From Actinoplanes ianthinogenes (GTDB lineage: Bacteria; Actinomycetota; Actinomycetes; Mycobacteriales; Micromonosporaceae), in the NCBI RefSeq assembly GCF_018324205.1, contig NZ_AP023356.1:3737501-3801500 (forward strand): a stretch of DNA of 64,000 bases. The letters run 5' to 3'. The notes below the pieces were generated by a model. That model was given only the letters and a program-made list of their open reading frames with translations. It was not told where the DNA came from and made no database searches. This document shows positions 41,201 to 49,300 of this stretch, piece by piece; positions within the stretch are counted from its first letter, which is position 1, and the number at the start of each line of letters is the position of its first letter. A program made the position numbers and the translations under genes.

Positions 41201-41692
41201 GCTGGTCCTGGTGGCCCTATCGGGGCACGGGACAGGGGCATGAGCGCCAGCCCGGCAATCGCGGCTGGACCTGGTGGCCCTATCGGGGCACGGGACAGGG
41301 CCATGAGCGCCAGCCCGGCAATCGCGGCTGGACCTGGTGGCCCTATCAGGGCACGGGACAGGGCCATGAGCGCCAGCCCGGCAATCGCGGCTGGACCTGG
41401 TGGCCCTATCAGGGCACGGGACAGGGCCATGGACGCCAGCCCGGCCATCGCGGCTGGACCCGGTGGCCCTATCAGGGCACGGGACAGGGCCATGGACGCC
41501 AGCCCGGCCATCGCGGCTGGACCCGGTGGCCCTATCAGGGCACGGGACAGGGCCATGAGCGCCAGCCCGGCAATCGCGGCTGGACCCGGTGGCCCTATCA
41601 GGGCACGGGACAGGGCCATGAGCGCCAGCCCGGCAATCACGGCTGGACCTGGTGGCCCTGTCCAGGCACGGGACAGGGCCATGGGCGCCAGC
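41201..41692. repeat. 63-bp tandem array with internal dyad (array C, 8 units)
   Basis: CCCTAT anchors recur at 41215, 41278, 41341, 41404, 41467, 41530 and 41593, with a variant at 41656, exactly 63 bases apart. Each unit runs GCTGG, CCTGGTGG, CCCTATC, a spacer, GGACAGGG, CCATG, then GCGCCAGC. Read on the minus strand it aligns block by block with arrays A and B (CCCTGTCC, GATAGGG, CCACCAGG, CCAGC), so it is the same family in the opposite orientation. It fills most of the 752-base gap 41125-41876, where no gene is seen. Confidence 0.93.
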
Positions 41693-41876
41693 CCGGTTCG
41701 GCTCGCGCTGCCCAGCCTGCTCGGGGCGGGACGGCGATGGGTGAGCGAGCCCGCACGACACGCGCTACGGTCCGGAGCGGGCCGGGCCTCGCGGGCCGGC
41801 TGCCACGCGACTCCGAGTCGTACCGAAAAGGATCCGCGAGGGTATGCGGCGACATCGCGGCAGCGGCAGGCTCCGG

Positions 41877-42257
41877 TCACACGTTGAGCGGCTCCGGCGG
41901 CGGGTCGTCGTCCAGCGCGTAGAGCATCGGATGCAACGGCAGGTACGTGTCCGGCTGACGGCAGGACGCCGGCGGCAGCAGCGACGACCGGTGCTCCGGG
42001 TGCTCGTGGCAGTGCCGCGTCGCCCGGAGGATCGCGTCCGGATGGTGGCGGCCACCGCCGTATTCCCCGCAGCTCTCGCAGTCCCACCGCCAGAACGGCA
42101 GGCCCTCCTCCGAGGTGTGCCGGCGGATCTTCAGCGGCGGCCCGGCGCGATGCCGGGCCGCGTGCAGGATCGCCGGCATCTCCAGGGCCGGCGGTGGGCC
42201 GGGCGGGCGCCGCTGCCCCCCGATGAGCTCGGCCAACACGTTGCTGGTCACCGTCAC
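41877..42257 (-). CDS. Hypothetical protein with CxxC/His residues
   Basis: A 126-residue cytoplasmic protein of unknown family. The middle part has WRWDCESCGEYGGGRHHPDA followed by HCHEHPEHRSSLLP: a CxxC and several His that could bind zinc. The N-terminal third is Pro-rich. It starts with GTG 42257 behind GGAGGTG. It is separated from the DUF1501 gene downstream (42337 side) by 79 bases and faces the repeat array. Only metal binding is suggested by the sequence. Confidence 0.65.
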   Translation of the reverse strand: MTVTSNVLAELIGGQRRPPGPPPALEMPAILHAARHRAGPPLKIRRHTSEEGLPFWRWDCESCGEYGGGRHHPDAILRATRHCHEHPEHRSSLLPPASCRQPDTYLPLHPMLYALDDDPPPEPLNV

Positions 42258-42336
42258 CTCCGTACGTAAGATGTCGGTGACAGTGTGAAACAGCGGCCTT
42301 GCGCCCTATATGGGTTTTGTGAAATTAAGACCGTTT

Positions 42337-43584
42337 CTAGCGAGCCGTGACCAGGCCCAGCGACGACGCCGCGACGCCCGGGAAGACCGTGGACAGGTCG
42401 CCGACCTCGCAGCGGGCGCGCAGGATCTCCCCGATCACCGCGCGGTAGTCCGTGGTCACCGCCAGATCGCCGTCGCGCAGCTGCGCCGCGCCCAGCCCGG
42501 GCCAGGTCCCGTAGACCTGACCGCCGCGCACCCCGCCCCCGAGCACGAACATCGCGTTGCCGTACCCGTGGTCGAGCCCGGCCGACCCGTTCTGCGTCAC
42601 CCGCCGCCCGAACTCGCTGATCGTGACCAGGGTGACCCGCCGCAGCCCCTCGCTCCCGAGGTCGGTGGCGAACGCGGCGATCGCGGCGGCCAGCTTGCTC
42701 AGCTGGTCGTGCATCCGCCGGCCGGGCGCCGCGATACCCAGGTTCTCGTGCATGTCCCAGTCGCCGGAGTCCACCGTCGCGGTCATCAGCCCGGCGTCCG
42801 CCTTGATCAGCCGGGCCACGTCGCGCAGCGCCGCACCCAGCTCGGTGGCCGGGTACGCCGCGCCGTTGGCCGGGGTGTACCCCGCCGTCCGCAGCTCCCT
42901 GCCCCGCTCCAGCGCCCCGGTCAGCTGCCCGGCCGTCTGGGCCAGGGCCGCCGGCGCGCCCTGGTAGAGCGCCGCCATCGTGGCCGCCACCGGCTTGGCC
43001 GCGTCGTCGCCGGTCAGCGCGAGCCCGTCGATCGAGGTGAGGCTCAGGTAGGGCGCCGGCCCACCGAGCAGCCGGGCCGGCCGGGCGGTGCCCATCGCGA
43101 TCGCGTCGAACGGGTCGTTCGCGCCGAGCGAGCCGAGCATCCGGCTCAGCCAGCCGGTGCGGATGGAGGTGCCGGGCGCGGCCCGCTCCAGCTCCTCCAT
43201 CGCGGAGAAGTGCGACCGGTTCGGGGCCGGCTGCCCGACCGCGTGCACCGCGGCCAGCGAGCCCGCGGTCCAGTACGGCAGCAGCGGCGCCAGCGCCGGG
43301 TGCAGTCCGAAGAACGTCCCGCCACCGATCAGCTGCGCCTTCGGCACCCCGATGGTCGGCCGGGCGGCGTAGTACGCCGGGTCACCGGCTGGCACCACCG
43401 CGGACAGCCCGTCGAACCCGCCGCGCAGCGAGAGCAGCACCAGCACGTCGCCGGAGTACGCCGGGTCGGCCGCGAACGCCAGCTGGGTGTCGAGCTGCGA
43501 ACCGGCCAGTCCGGCGAACGCGCCCAGCGCCGTCGTCCGGAGAAGGCGGCGCCGGCTCATCTCACAACAGGTCACAGTCTTCAC
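42337..43584 (-). CDS. DUF1501 Tat-exported protein
   Basis: A 415-residue exported protein of the DUF1501 (sulfatase-like fold) family. The N-terminus has a twin-arginine signal (SRRRLLRTTALGAFAGLAG, ~10-28). Family blocks include VLVLLSLRGGFDGLSAVVP, PNRSHFSAMEELERA, DSGDWDMHENLG and TISEFGRRVTQNGSAGLDHGYG. The function is not established. Members are usually encoded with DUF1800 proteins, as here: the GTG start overlaps the DUF1800 stop by 4 bases (GTGA). The pair is presumably secreted folded and acts together. Confidence 0.88.
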   Translation of the reverse strand: MKTVTCCEMSRRRLLRTTALGAFAGLAGSQLDTQLAFAADPAYSGDVLVLLSLRGGFDGLSAVVPAGDPAYYAARPTIGVPKAQLIGGGTFFGLHPALAPLLPYWTAGSLAAVHAVGQPAPNRSHFSAMEELERAAPGTSIRTGWLSRMLGSLGANDPFDAIAMGTARPARLLGGPAPYLSLTSIDGLALTGDDAAKPVAATMAALYQGAPAALAQTAGQLTGALERGRELRTAGYTPANGAAYPATELGAALRDVARLIKADAGLMTATVDSGDWDMHENLGIAAPGRRMHDQLSKLAAAIAAFATDLGSEGLRRVTLVTISEFGRRVTQNGSAGLDHGYGNAMFVLGGGVRGGQVYGTWPGLGAAQLRDGDLAVTTDYRAVIGEILRARCEVGDLSTVFPGVAASSLGLVTAR

Positions 43585-45170
43585 CTCAGCGCGAAGTTCG
43601 GGGAGTTCAGCAGCATGCCGATCAGGTACGGGTACAACCAGCCAACCGCCGGATCGTTGGATTTCAGTGGCGACGCCGGTGTCTTGCCGTAGAAACCGGC
43701 CAGCGCCGCGGTCTGCGCCGGCCCGAGCCGGACCCCGAGCAGCCGCTCGGCGGTCGCGTCGATCAGCGCGGCGTACGTCGCCGGCCGGGCGCCGATCATC
43801 CCGGTCAGCAGATCGGCCGGTTTGACCAGGTCGGCCGGCCAGTACCCGGCGGCGACCGACAGGTGGAAGTTCCACCGGACCAGCAGCCCGGACGGCGACG
43901 CCCAGGCGGCCGCCACGTCCGGGTAGCCGTTCGGCGGGCCCCAGTACATCGGCGCCTGCCCGGCGTTGCGGGCCATCCAGTACAGGCTCTCGAACGTCTT
44001 GGTCCCGCTGGGCGGCGGGCCGTAGCCGAGGATCCGGACGGTGGCCGCCAGGTCCTCCAGCGGCGTCCGGGTCTTGGCCCCGGCCGACCCGGCGAACTCG
44101 TCGGAGGTGAACAGCGCGCGCAGCACCGGGACGATCGCCGAGCGGTTGTCCAGGTAGACCTTGACCAGCTTGGTGACCAGGCTCGCCGGGGGCTCGTCGG
44201 CGACGAACCGGACGCACAGCTTGGTGACGATCCGGCGGGCGGTCGACGGGTGCAGGGCCAGGTAGTCGAGGAACGCCAGGGCGGCCGCCTCGCCGCCGGT
44301 GGTGGTCGCGTTGTCGTGGCTGAAGCCGAGGATCGTGACCGCGCCGGCCACGTGGCCGGCCGCGTCGTACCGGTACGCCCCGGTCGCGGTGTCCACGGTC
44401 AGTCCGGTGAGCAGCTTCGCCGCATCCTTGACGTCCGCCTCGCCGTATTCCAGGCCGACGGTGTGCAGCTCCATCAGCTCCCGGCCGTAGTTCTCGTTCG
44501 GCGCCAGCCGGGTGGAGAACCGGTTGTCCAGGTAGGTGAGCATCGCCGGGTGCCGGGCCGAGGCCTTGAGCAGGTCGGCGAAGGTGCCCAGGGCGTGCTT
44601 GCGCAGCACGGCCCGGTCGTAGTCGGTGCGGCTGTCCCACACGTCGCCGTACGGGCAGGTGACGTTGAGGTGGTTGGCCCAGAAGTCGACCATCACCTCG
44701 TACAGCTGGCGCTCGCTCCAGATCGCCCGGGCCGGGGCGGCGAAGCTGAGCTGCCACATCGGGGTCCAGTCGTACTGCTTGAGCTGCCCGGCCGCGACCC
44801 TGGCACGGATCTCGGCGATGCTCAGGCCGGCCAGCGGCAGCCGGGCGAGCAGCTCGTCGGCGACCGGGTCGGCGATCGTGGCCGGGTTCAGCTGCCGGTC
44901 CAGCCAGGCGGCCGGACCGAGCTTGCGGATCTCGGCGATCGACGCCGGGCTGGGTCCGTAGGTGGCCCGGCGCAGCAGGTGCAGCAGCGGGTCGGCGGGC
45001 AGGAGATCGGCGGCCGGGTCCGAAGGGAACTCGACACCGGGCTCGACCGTGGCGTGGAACTCGGTGTCGGCGTGCGCGGGCGTTCCGGTGGCCAGCACGG
45101 TGGCGACACCGGCCGCGGCCGCGCCGCCGAGCGCGGTCCGCCGCTGCAGAAGCTGCTCGAAAACACTCAC
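43581..45170 (-). CDS. DUF1800 Tat-exported protein
   Basis: A secreted protein of about 529 residues. It starts with a Tat-like signal (LQRRTALGGAAAAGVATVLATGTPAHA). DUF1800 blocks follow: HLLRRATYGPSPASIAEIRKLG, MVDFWANHLNV, YLDNRFSTRLAPNENYGRELMELHTVG and LYWMARNAGQAPMYWGPPNGYPD. No catalytic residues are known to me. GTG 45170 and ATG 45203 are both possible starts, and neither has a clear ribosome binding site. It is the first gene of the DUF1800-DUF1501 unit and divergent from the spermidine-synthase-like gene. Confidence 0.86.
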   Translation of the reverse strand: MSVFEQLLQRRTALGGAAAAGVATVLATGTPAHADTEFHATVEPGVEFPSDPAADLLPADPLLHLLRRATYGPSPASIAEIRKLGPAAWLDRQLNPATIADPVADELLARLPLAGLSIAEIRARVAAGQLKQYDWTPMWQLSFAAPARAIWSERQLYEVMVDFWANHLNVTCPYGDVWDSRTDYDRAVLRKHALGTFADLLKASARHPAMLTYLDNRFSTRLAPNENYGRELMELHTVGLEYGEADVKDAAKLLTGLTVDTATGAYRYDAAGHVAGAVTILGFSHDNATTTGGEAAALAFLDYLALHPSTARRIVTKLCVRFVADEPPASLVTKLVKVYLDNRSAIVPVLRALFTSDEFAGSAGAKTRTPLEDLAATVRILGYGPPPSGTKTFESLYWMARNAGQAPMYWGPPNGYPDVAAAWASPSGLLVRWNFHLSVAAGYWPADLVKPADLLTGMIGARPATYAALIDATAERLLGVRLGPAQTAALAGFYGKTPASPLKSNDPAVGWLYPYLIGMLLNSPNFALR

Positions 45171-45239
45171 ATGCCAAACGTCGGAAGTTTTCCGCGGCGG
45201 CATCGGCTTCCCGCCGCGGTGCTACCGAGCTGCTCCCGG

Positions 45240-45245
45240 GACAAT
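45240..45245 (+). promoter_or_regulatory. -10 element of a leaderless gene
   Basis: GACAAT ends 6 bases before the ATG at 45252. Confidence 0.4.
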
Positions 45246-45251
45246 GGCCGG

Positions 45252-46103
45252 ATGGCACAGCGCAAGGCGTCGCGGGGACGGGTGGAGACGGTCGCCTCGG
45301 GCGTCGCCGAGCTGGTCCCGGACCCGGACCGGGACACCGCGTTCACCCTGCTCCTGGACGGCGCCCCGCAGTCACACGTGGACCTGGCCGACCCGACGCA
45401 CCTCCAGTTCGAGTACGTCCGGCGGATCGCCGCGGCGATCGACCTGGCCGCCGCGCCCGGCCGGCCGCTGCGGGCGCTGCACCTGGGCGGCGGTGCGCTG
45501 ACCCTGCCGCGCTACCTGGCGGTGACCCGGCCCGGTTCGGCGCAACGGGTGGTGGAGATCGACGGTCCGCTGGTCGAGCTGGTCCGCCGCGAGCTGCCGC
45601 TGCCGGAGCGGGCGAACATCCGGGTCCGGGTGGGTGACGCGCGCGAGGCGGTGACCGGCATGCGCGACGCGGGGTACGACGTGATCGTCCTCGACGTCTT
45701 CGCCGGCGCCCGTACCCCGGCGCACCTCGCCTCGGTCGAGTTCATCGAGCAGGTGGCCCGGGTGCTCGCCCCGGACGGCTGGCTGGTCGCCAACATCGCC
45801 GACGGCCCGCCGCTCCGGCACGCCCGTGCTCAGGTCGCCACGATCCGCGCGGTGCTGCCGCAGGCCTGTCTGGTTGCCGACGCGGCGGTGCTGCGCGGCC
45901 GCCGGTTCGGCAATCTTGTAGTGCTCGCCGGCCGGACCCCGCCTCCGGTGGCCGAGCTGACCAGGCGCGCGGCCGGCGACTGGTTCCCGGGGAGGGTGGA
46001 GATCGATCTTGATCGTTTCGCGGCCGGCGCGGCCCCGGTCCCGGATGCCGTGGCAGTCGCCTCCCCACCGCCACCGGATACCCTTTTCGGTAACCGAAAG
46101 TAG
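45252..46103 (+). CDS. Spermidine-synthase-like methyltransferase-fold protein
   Basis: A 283-residue Rossmann-fold protein of the spermidine synthase type. Seen: LDGAPQSHVDLADPTHLQFEYV (~34-55), ALHLGGGALTLPRYLA (~75-90, nucleotide-binding glycine loop), RVVEIDGPLVELVR, and VIVLDVFAGARTPAHLAS (~140-157). The aminopropyl-binding Asp residues of true synthases are only partly matched, so it may be a methyltransferase or a fused-domain relative rather than a polyamine enzyme. It is leaderless by its -10 spacing. Confidence 0.8.
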   Translation: MAQRKASRGRVETVASGVAELVPDPDRDTAFTLLLDGAPQSHVDLADPTHLQFEYVRRIAAAIDLAAAPGRPLRALHLGGGALTLPRYLAVTRPGSAQRVVEIDGPLVELVRRELPLPERANIRVRVGDAREAVTGMRDAGYDVIVLDVFAGARTPAHLASVEFIEQVARVLAPDGWLVANIADGPPLRHARAQVATIRAVLPQACLVADAAVLRGRRFGNLVVLAGRTPPPVAELTRRAAGDWFPGRVEIDLDRFAAGAAPVPDAVAVASPPPPDTLFGNRK

Positions 46104-46263
46104 TGGTTTAATCGGCCGATGGTGCACCGGTCATCACTGTCCGGTGTCACTTTCGCCAGTCCCGGTGTGATTCGCGTCGGACGACTGGCAACACTGGTAG
46201 GAGAAGGCTGTAATCGTTTCGGCCGCGCATTCCTACTCCGCGGCGTGAACGGGGAAGGCAACC

Positions 46264-47223
46264 ATGTTCCACCAGCACTTCCTGTCCGCACCGGGCACCG
46301 ACCTCGGACCGCTGGACAGCGGCGAGCGGGTCCTGTGGCACGGCCGCTGCGCCGTGGCGGAGTATGCGTTCGACGAGGCGTCGTCGCTGCCGCGATGGAC
46401 CCTGCCGGAAGGCGCCGAGGTCCTGGTCACCGACCGCCGGGTTCGCTATACGTACGCGGACGAAAACACGCTGAGTAACGGCGAGTTGTTCTGGTTGTGG
46501 CCGCAGCACCTGCGCGTGCAGCCGGGCAACCGGGACGTCGGCCGGAACGCGACGGTCACCCAGATCCAGCTGGTCTGCACGGGTCCCGCGGGCAGTTACC
46601 CGGCCCTGGTGTTCGCCGGCGGCGACCTGGCGACGGTCGGGGACGCCGACAAGCTGGCGAACGTGCTGCGCCAGGCGATCGCCCGGTTCCGGGTGGAGAA
46701 CGCCACCGAGATCGGGGTGGCGCCGGCCCACGCGCGGATGCTGGCCAAGCTGGTGATCGGCCCCGAGTTCACCAACTACCAGGGCGGCGAGGGGCAGACG
46801 GTGACGCTGCTGGGGGCGGTCCCGGTGCCCGCCCCGGAGCCCGCTTACGACGAGCCGGTCTACGCCGAGGCCTCCTACGACGCGCCCGCTCACGAGGAGT
46901 CCGTTTACGCGGAGCCTGTTTACGACGAGCCCGTCTACGCGGAGCCTGTCTACGAGGAGCCCGTCTACGAGGCCGTCCCGATCTCGGGCTCTCGCGCCTA
47001 TGCGGACCGTCCCGGCCGCGACGCCGACGCCGAGCGCGCCGAGCAGGCCCTGCGCGCCGAGCAGGACTCCCGGTACGCCGAGCCGGACCTGGCCTCCCGC
47101 GCGTCGAGCCTGGCCGCCCGGGTCGCCAGCCTGGTCTCCGCCGGCACCGACGACGACCGGGGCGACGGCCGGTTCACCAACCTGTCCGCGTACCTGAACG
47201 ACGAACCGCACTCACGCCGCTGA
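46264..47223 (+). CDS. Unrecognised protein with tandem PVYxE-type repeats
   Basis: A 319-residue cytoplasmic protein. The N-terminal ~185 residues look globular (VLWHGRCAVAEYAF; EVLVTDRRVRYTY; VTQIQLVCTGPAGSYPALVFAGGDL), reminiscent of a PH-like beta barrel, but the match is weak. Residues ~195-240 are a tandem, Tyr/Pro/Glu-rich tract with units such as EPVYDEPVYAEPVYEEPVY, probably disordered, followed by a charged helix. Repeated Tyr in acidic context could be a binding or modification segment. It overlaps the convergent terC-like gene by 12 bases. The function is unknown. Confidence 0.7.
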   Translation: MFHQHFLSAPGTDLGPLDSGERVLWHGRCAVAEYAFDEASSLPRWTLPEGAEVLVTDRRVRYTYADENTLSNGELFWLWPQHLRVQPGNRDVGRNATVTQIQLVCTGPAGSYPALVFAGGDLATVGDADKLANVLRQAIARFRVENATEIGVAPAHARMLAKLVIGPEFTNYQGGEGQTVTLLGAVPVPAPEPAYDEPVYAEASYDAPAHEESVYAEPVYDEPVYAEPVYEEPVYEAVPISGSRAYADRPGRDADAERAEQALRAEQDSRYAEPDLASRASSLAARVASLVSAGTDDDRGDGRFTNLSAYLNDEPHSRR

Positions 47224-48435
47224 TCGCTCCGGCCGCACGAAACAGCGGCCGGCCGCGACCCGTTCGGTGTGCGCCCGGTGCGCCCGGTCCAGCAGCTCCC
47301 GCAGGTCGGTGTGCCGCTGGACCCGGTCCTGGTACCGCTCCGGCAGCCCGTTCAGGTGCGCCTCGTCCGCCAGCAGCTGGTGGTACAGCTCGTCGCAGTA
47401 CTCCGGATCGGTCTCCACCTCGAGGAAGTCGACGGCCCGGCGACGGGCCCCGGCCACGTAGGTGCGGGCCCGCCCTTTCGGGCTGAGCAGCGACGCCACC
47501 ACGGTGATCAGCAGCACCGCCACGATGATCCCGAGCGAGGCCAGGGTCGGGATCTCGGTCACCCCGATCGGCTCGCCGTCGTTGATGAACGGCACGTTGT
47601 TCTGGTGCATGGCGTGCAGCACCAGCTTGACGCCGATCAGCGCGAGGATCGCGGCCAGGCCGTAGGACAGGTAGACCAGCCGGTCCAGCAGGCCGTCGAT
47701 CAGGAAGTACAGCTGCCGGAGGCCGAGCAGCGAGAACGCGGTCGCGGTGAAGACCAGATAGACGTTCTGCGTGAGGCCGAAGATGGCCGGGATCGAGTCC
47801 AGCGCGAACAGGATGTCGGTGCCGCCGATCGCCACCATGACCAGCAGCATCGGGGTCAGCACCCGCTTGCCGTCGCGGTAGGTGACCAGCTTGTCCCCGT
47901 CGTAGGTGTCCGAGGTGCGCAGCACCCGCCGGGCCAGCCGGATCACGATGTTGTCCGGCGCCTCGTCGCTCTCGTCGCCGTGGCCGCGGACCAGGTTGCC
48001 CGCGGTGATCAGCAGGATCGCCCCGAACAGGTAGAAGATCCACGCGAACGAGTTGATCAGCGCGGCGCCCAGGAAGATGAACGCGGTCCGGGCCACCAGC
48101 GACACCGCGATCCCGACCAGCAGCACCTTCTGCTGGTCGGCGCGGGGCACCTTGAAGCTGCCGAGCAGCAGCAGGAAGACGAACAGGTTGTCGACCGAGA
48201 GCGCCTCCTCGGTGACATATCCCGCGAAGTACTCGGTGCCCATCTCGGACCCGCCGAACACCCAGACCCCGGCGCCGAACAGGATCGCGATCGACACGTA
48301 GATCGAAGTCCACAGTGCCGCCTCGCGCAGCCGCGGCACGTGCGCGCGGCGGACGTGGACGAAGAAGTCGAAGAGCAGCAGACCGACGATGCCCAGAACG
48401 GTCAGCAGCCACACCACACCGGACACTTGCTGCAT
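47212..48435 (-). CDS. TerC-family integral membrane protein
   Basis: A 407-residue polytopic membrane protein of the TerC/Alx family, linked to metal (Mn) efflux and tellurite resistance. About nine transmembrane helices are visible. The family signature EEALSVDNLFVFLLLLGSF (~76-94) carries conserved acidic residues, mirrored by GGTDILFALDSIPAIFGLT (~203-221). The C-terminal cytoplasmic tail (~325-407) is charged and longer than usual. It lies 9 bases downstream of the pentapeptide gene on the same strand. Confidence 0.9.
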   Translation of the reverse strand: MQQVSGVVWLLTVLGIVGLLLFDFFVHVRRAHVPRLREAALWTSIYVSIAILFGAGVWVFGGSEMGTEYFAGYVTEEALSVDNLFVFLLLLGSFKVPRADQQKVLLVGIAVSLVARTAFIFLGAALINSFAWIFYLFGAILLITAGNLVRGHGDESDEAPDNIVIRLARRVLRTSDTYDGDKLVTYRDGKRVLTPMLLVMVAIGGTDILFALDSIPAIFGLTQNVYLVFTATAFSLLGLRQLYFLIDGLLDRLVYLSYGLAAILALIGVKLVLHAMHQNNVPFINDGEPIGVTEIPTLASLGIIVAVLLITVVASLLSPKGRARTYVAGARRRAVDFLEVETDPEYCDELYHQLLADEAHLNGLPERYQDRVQRHTDLRELLDRAHRAHTERVAAGRCFVRPERSAA

Positions 48436-48444
48436 CGCTTCAGC

Positions 48445-49215
48445 TTACGGCCGATCGGTGTCGGTCACTGCGGCGCGCAGCTGTGATCTCGTGAGGAACA
48501 GCGCCCCGGTCAGGTCGGCGCCGCGCAGGTCCGCGCCGCGCAGATCCGCACCGGTGAAGTCGGCCCGCCGCAGGTCAGCGCCGCTCAGGTCGGCACCGAT
48601 CAGCAACGCCCCACGGAAACTGGCGCCACGCAGGTCGGCCCCGCGGAACCGGCGGCCGATCAGATCCGCGCCGCTGTGGTCCGGGCGGCGGGTCCCGGCC
48701 CGGGCCAGCTCGCTGGCCTTGCGCAACAACGGCACCACCGCTTTCCGGTACGCCCCGACGTCCAGCCCGCGCAGCGTCTCCGGCGCCCCGCCGGCCGCCG
48801 TGTCGATCTCGTCCCGGGCCGCCCGCAGTTTCGGGTGCAACCGCCGGGCCTCGTCCAGCCTCAGCGCCTCGTCGAGCAGCCAGAGCAGCTCGTGCAGCTG
48901 ACGCATGACCGGCAGGGTGGCGAACATCGGTCCGGCGATCTCCGGGGCGCTGCGCCAGTCCCGCCCGCCGAACGTCTCCTGGGTGATCCGCTGCCCGGCC
49001 CCGAAGCAGTCGAACACCACGCACCCGCGGAAACCGCGCTCGGGCAGCTGCTCGTGGATCCGGCAGCGGAAGTCCCCGCCCAGGTTCCGGCACGCCTGGC
49101 CGGCCGGCTTGTCGATCGCGAAATCCGACGACTTGGCGAAGGCCGGGGCCACACAGCAGAGTCCCGCGCACCGTGCGCAGTCCGCTTCCAGTACCGGCAG
49201 TTCTTGCTTCTCCAT
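48445..49215 (-). CDS. Cysteine-rich pentapeptide-repeat protein
   Basis: A 256-residue cytoplasmic protein. The first ~75 residues hold many cysteines (LEADCARCAGLCCVAPAF; CRNLGGDFRCRIHEQL; GCVVFDCFGAG), suggesting a metal or Fe-S site. The C-terminal ~70 residues are pentapeptide repeats (ADLIGRRFRGADLRGASFRG and further ADLxxADL units), which fold as a right-handed beta-helix. A central helical region joins them. The combination is conserved in actinobacteria as far as I recall. It is upstream of terC with a 9-base gap, probably one operon. Confidence 0.82.
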   Translation of the reverse strand: MEKQELPVLEADCARCAGLCCVAPAFAKSSDFAIDKPAGQACRNLGGDFRCRIHEQLPERGFRGCVVFDCFGAGQRITQETFGGRDWRSAPEIAGPMFATLPVMRQLHELLWLLDEALRLDEARRLHPKLRAARDEIDTAAGGAPETLRGLDVGAYRKAVVPLLRKASELARAGTRRPDHSGADLIGRRFRGADLRGASFRGALLIGADLSGADLRRADFTGADLRGADLRGADLTGALFLTRSQLRAAVTDTDRP

Positions 49216-49288
49216 AGGCCGGCAAGTCTCCCGCACCGGCCCGGCCGCGCGGAAATCGGATCCCGCGGAAACGACCCGGACCGGTACG

Positions 49289-49294
49289 TACGAT
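49289..49294 (+). promoter_or_regulatory. -10 element of a leaderless gene
   Basis: TACGAT ends exactly 6 bases before the ATG at 49301. Confidence 0.5.
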
Positions 49295-49300
49295 CGGTTG

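Noticed and set aside
11065..41692. CRISPR array as an explanation for the 64-bp repeats
   Set aside because: Whole units repeat with no unique spacers between them, and there are no cas genes.
38699..41761. 1020-codon minus-strand frame over malQ and the repeat array
   Set aside because: Only its last ~84 codons (the small membrane protein) are supported. The rest is antisense to malQ and repeat sequence.
41075..41887. Long open frames across the 63-bp array on both strands
   Set aside because: They arise because 63 is divisible by three and the units are GC-rich without stops. The peptide repeats have no ribosome binding site and no partner family.
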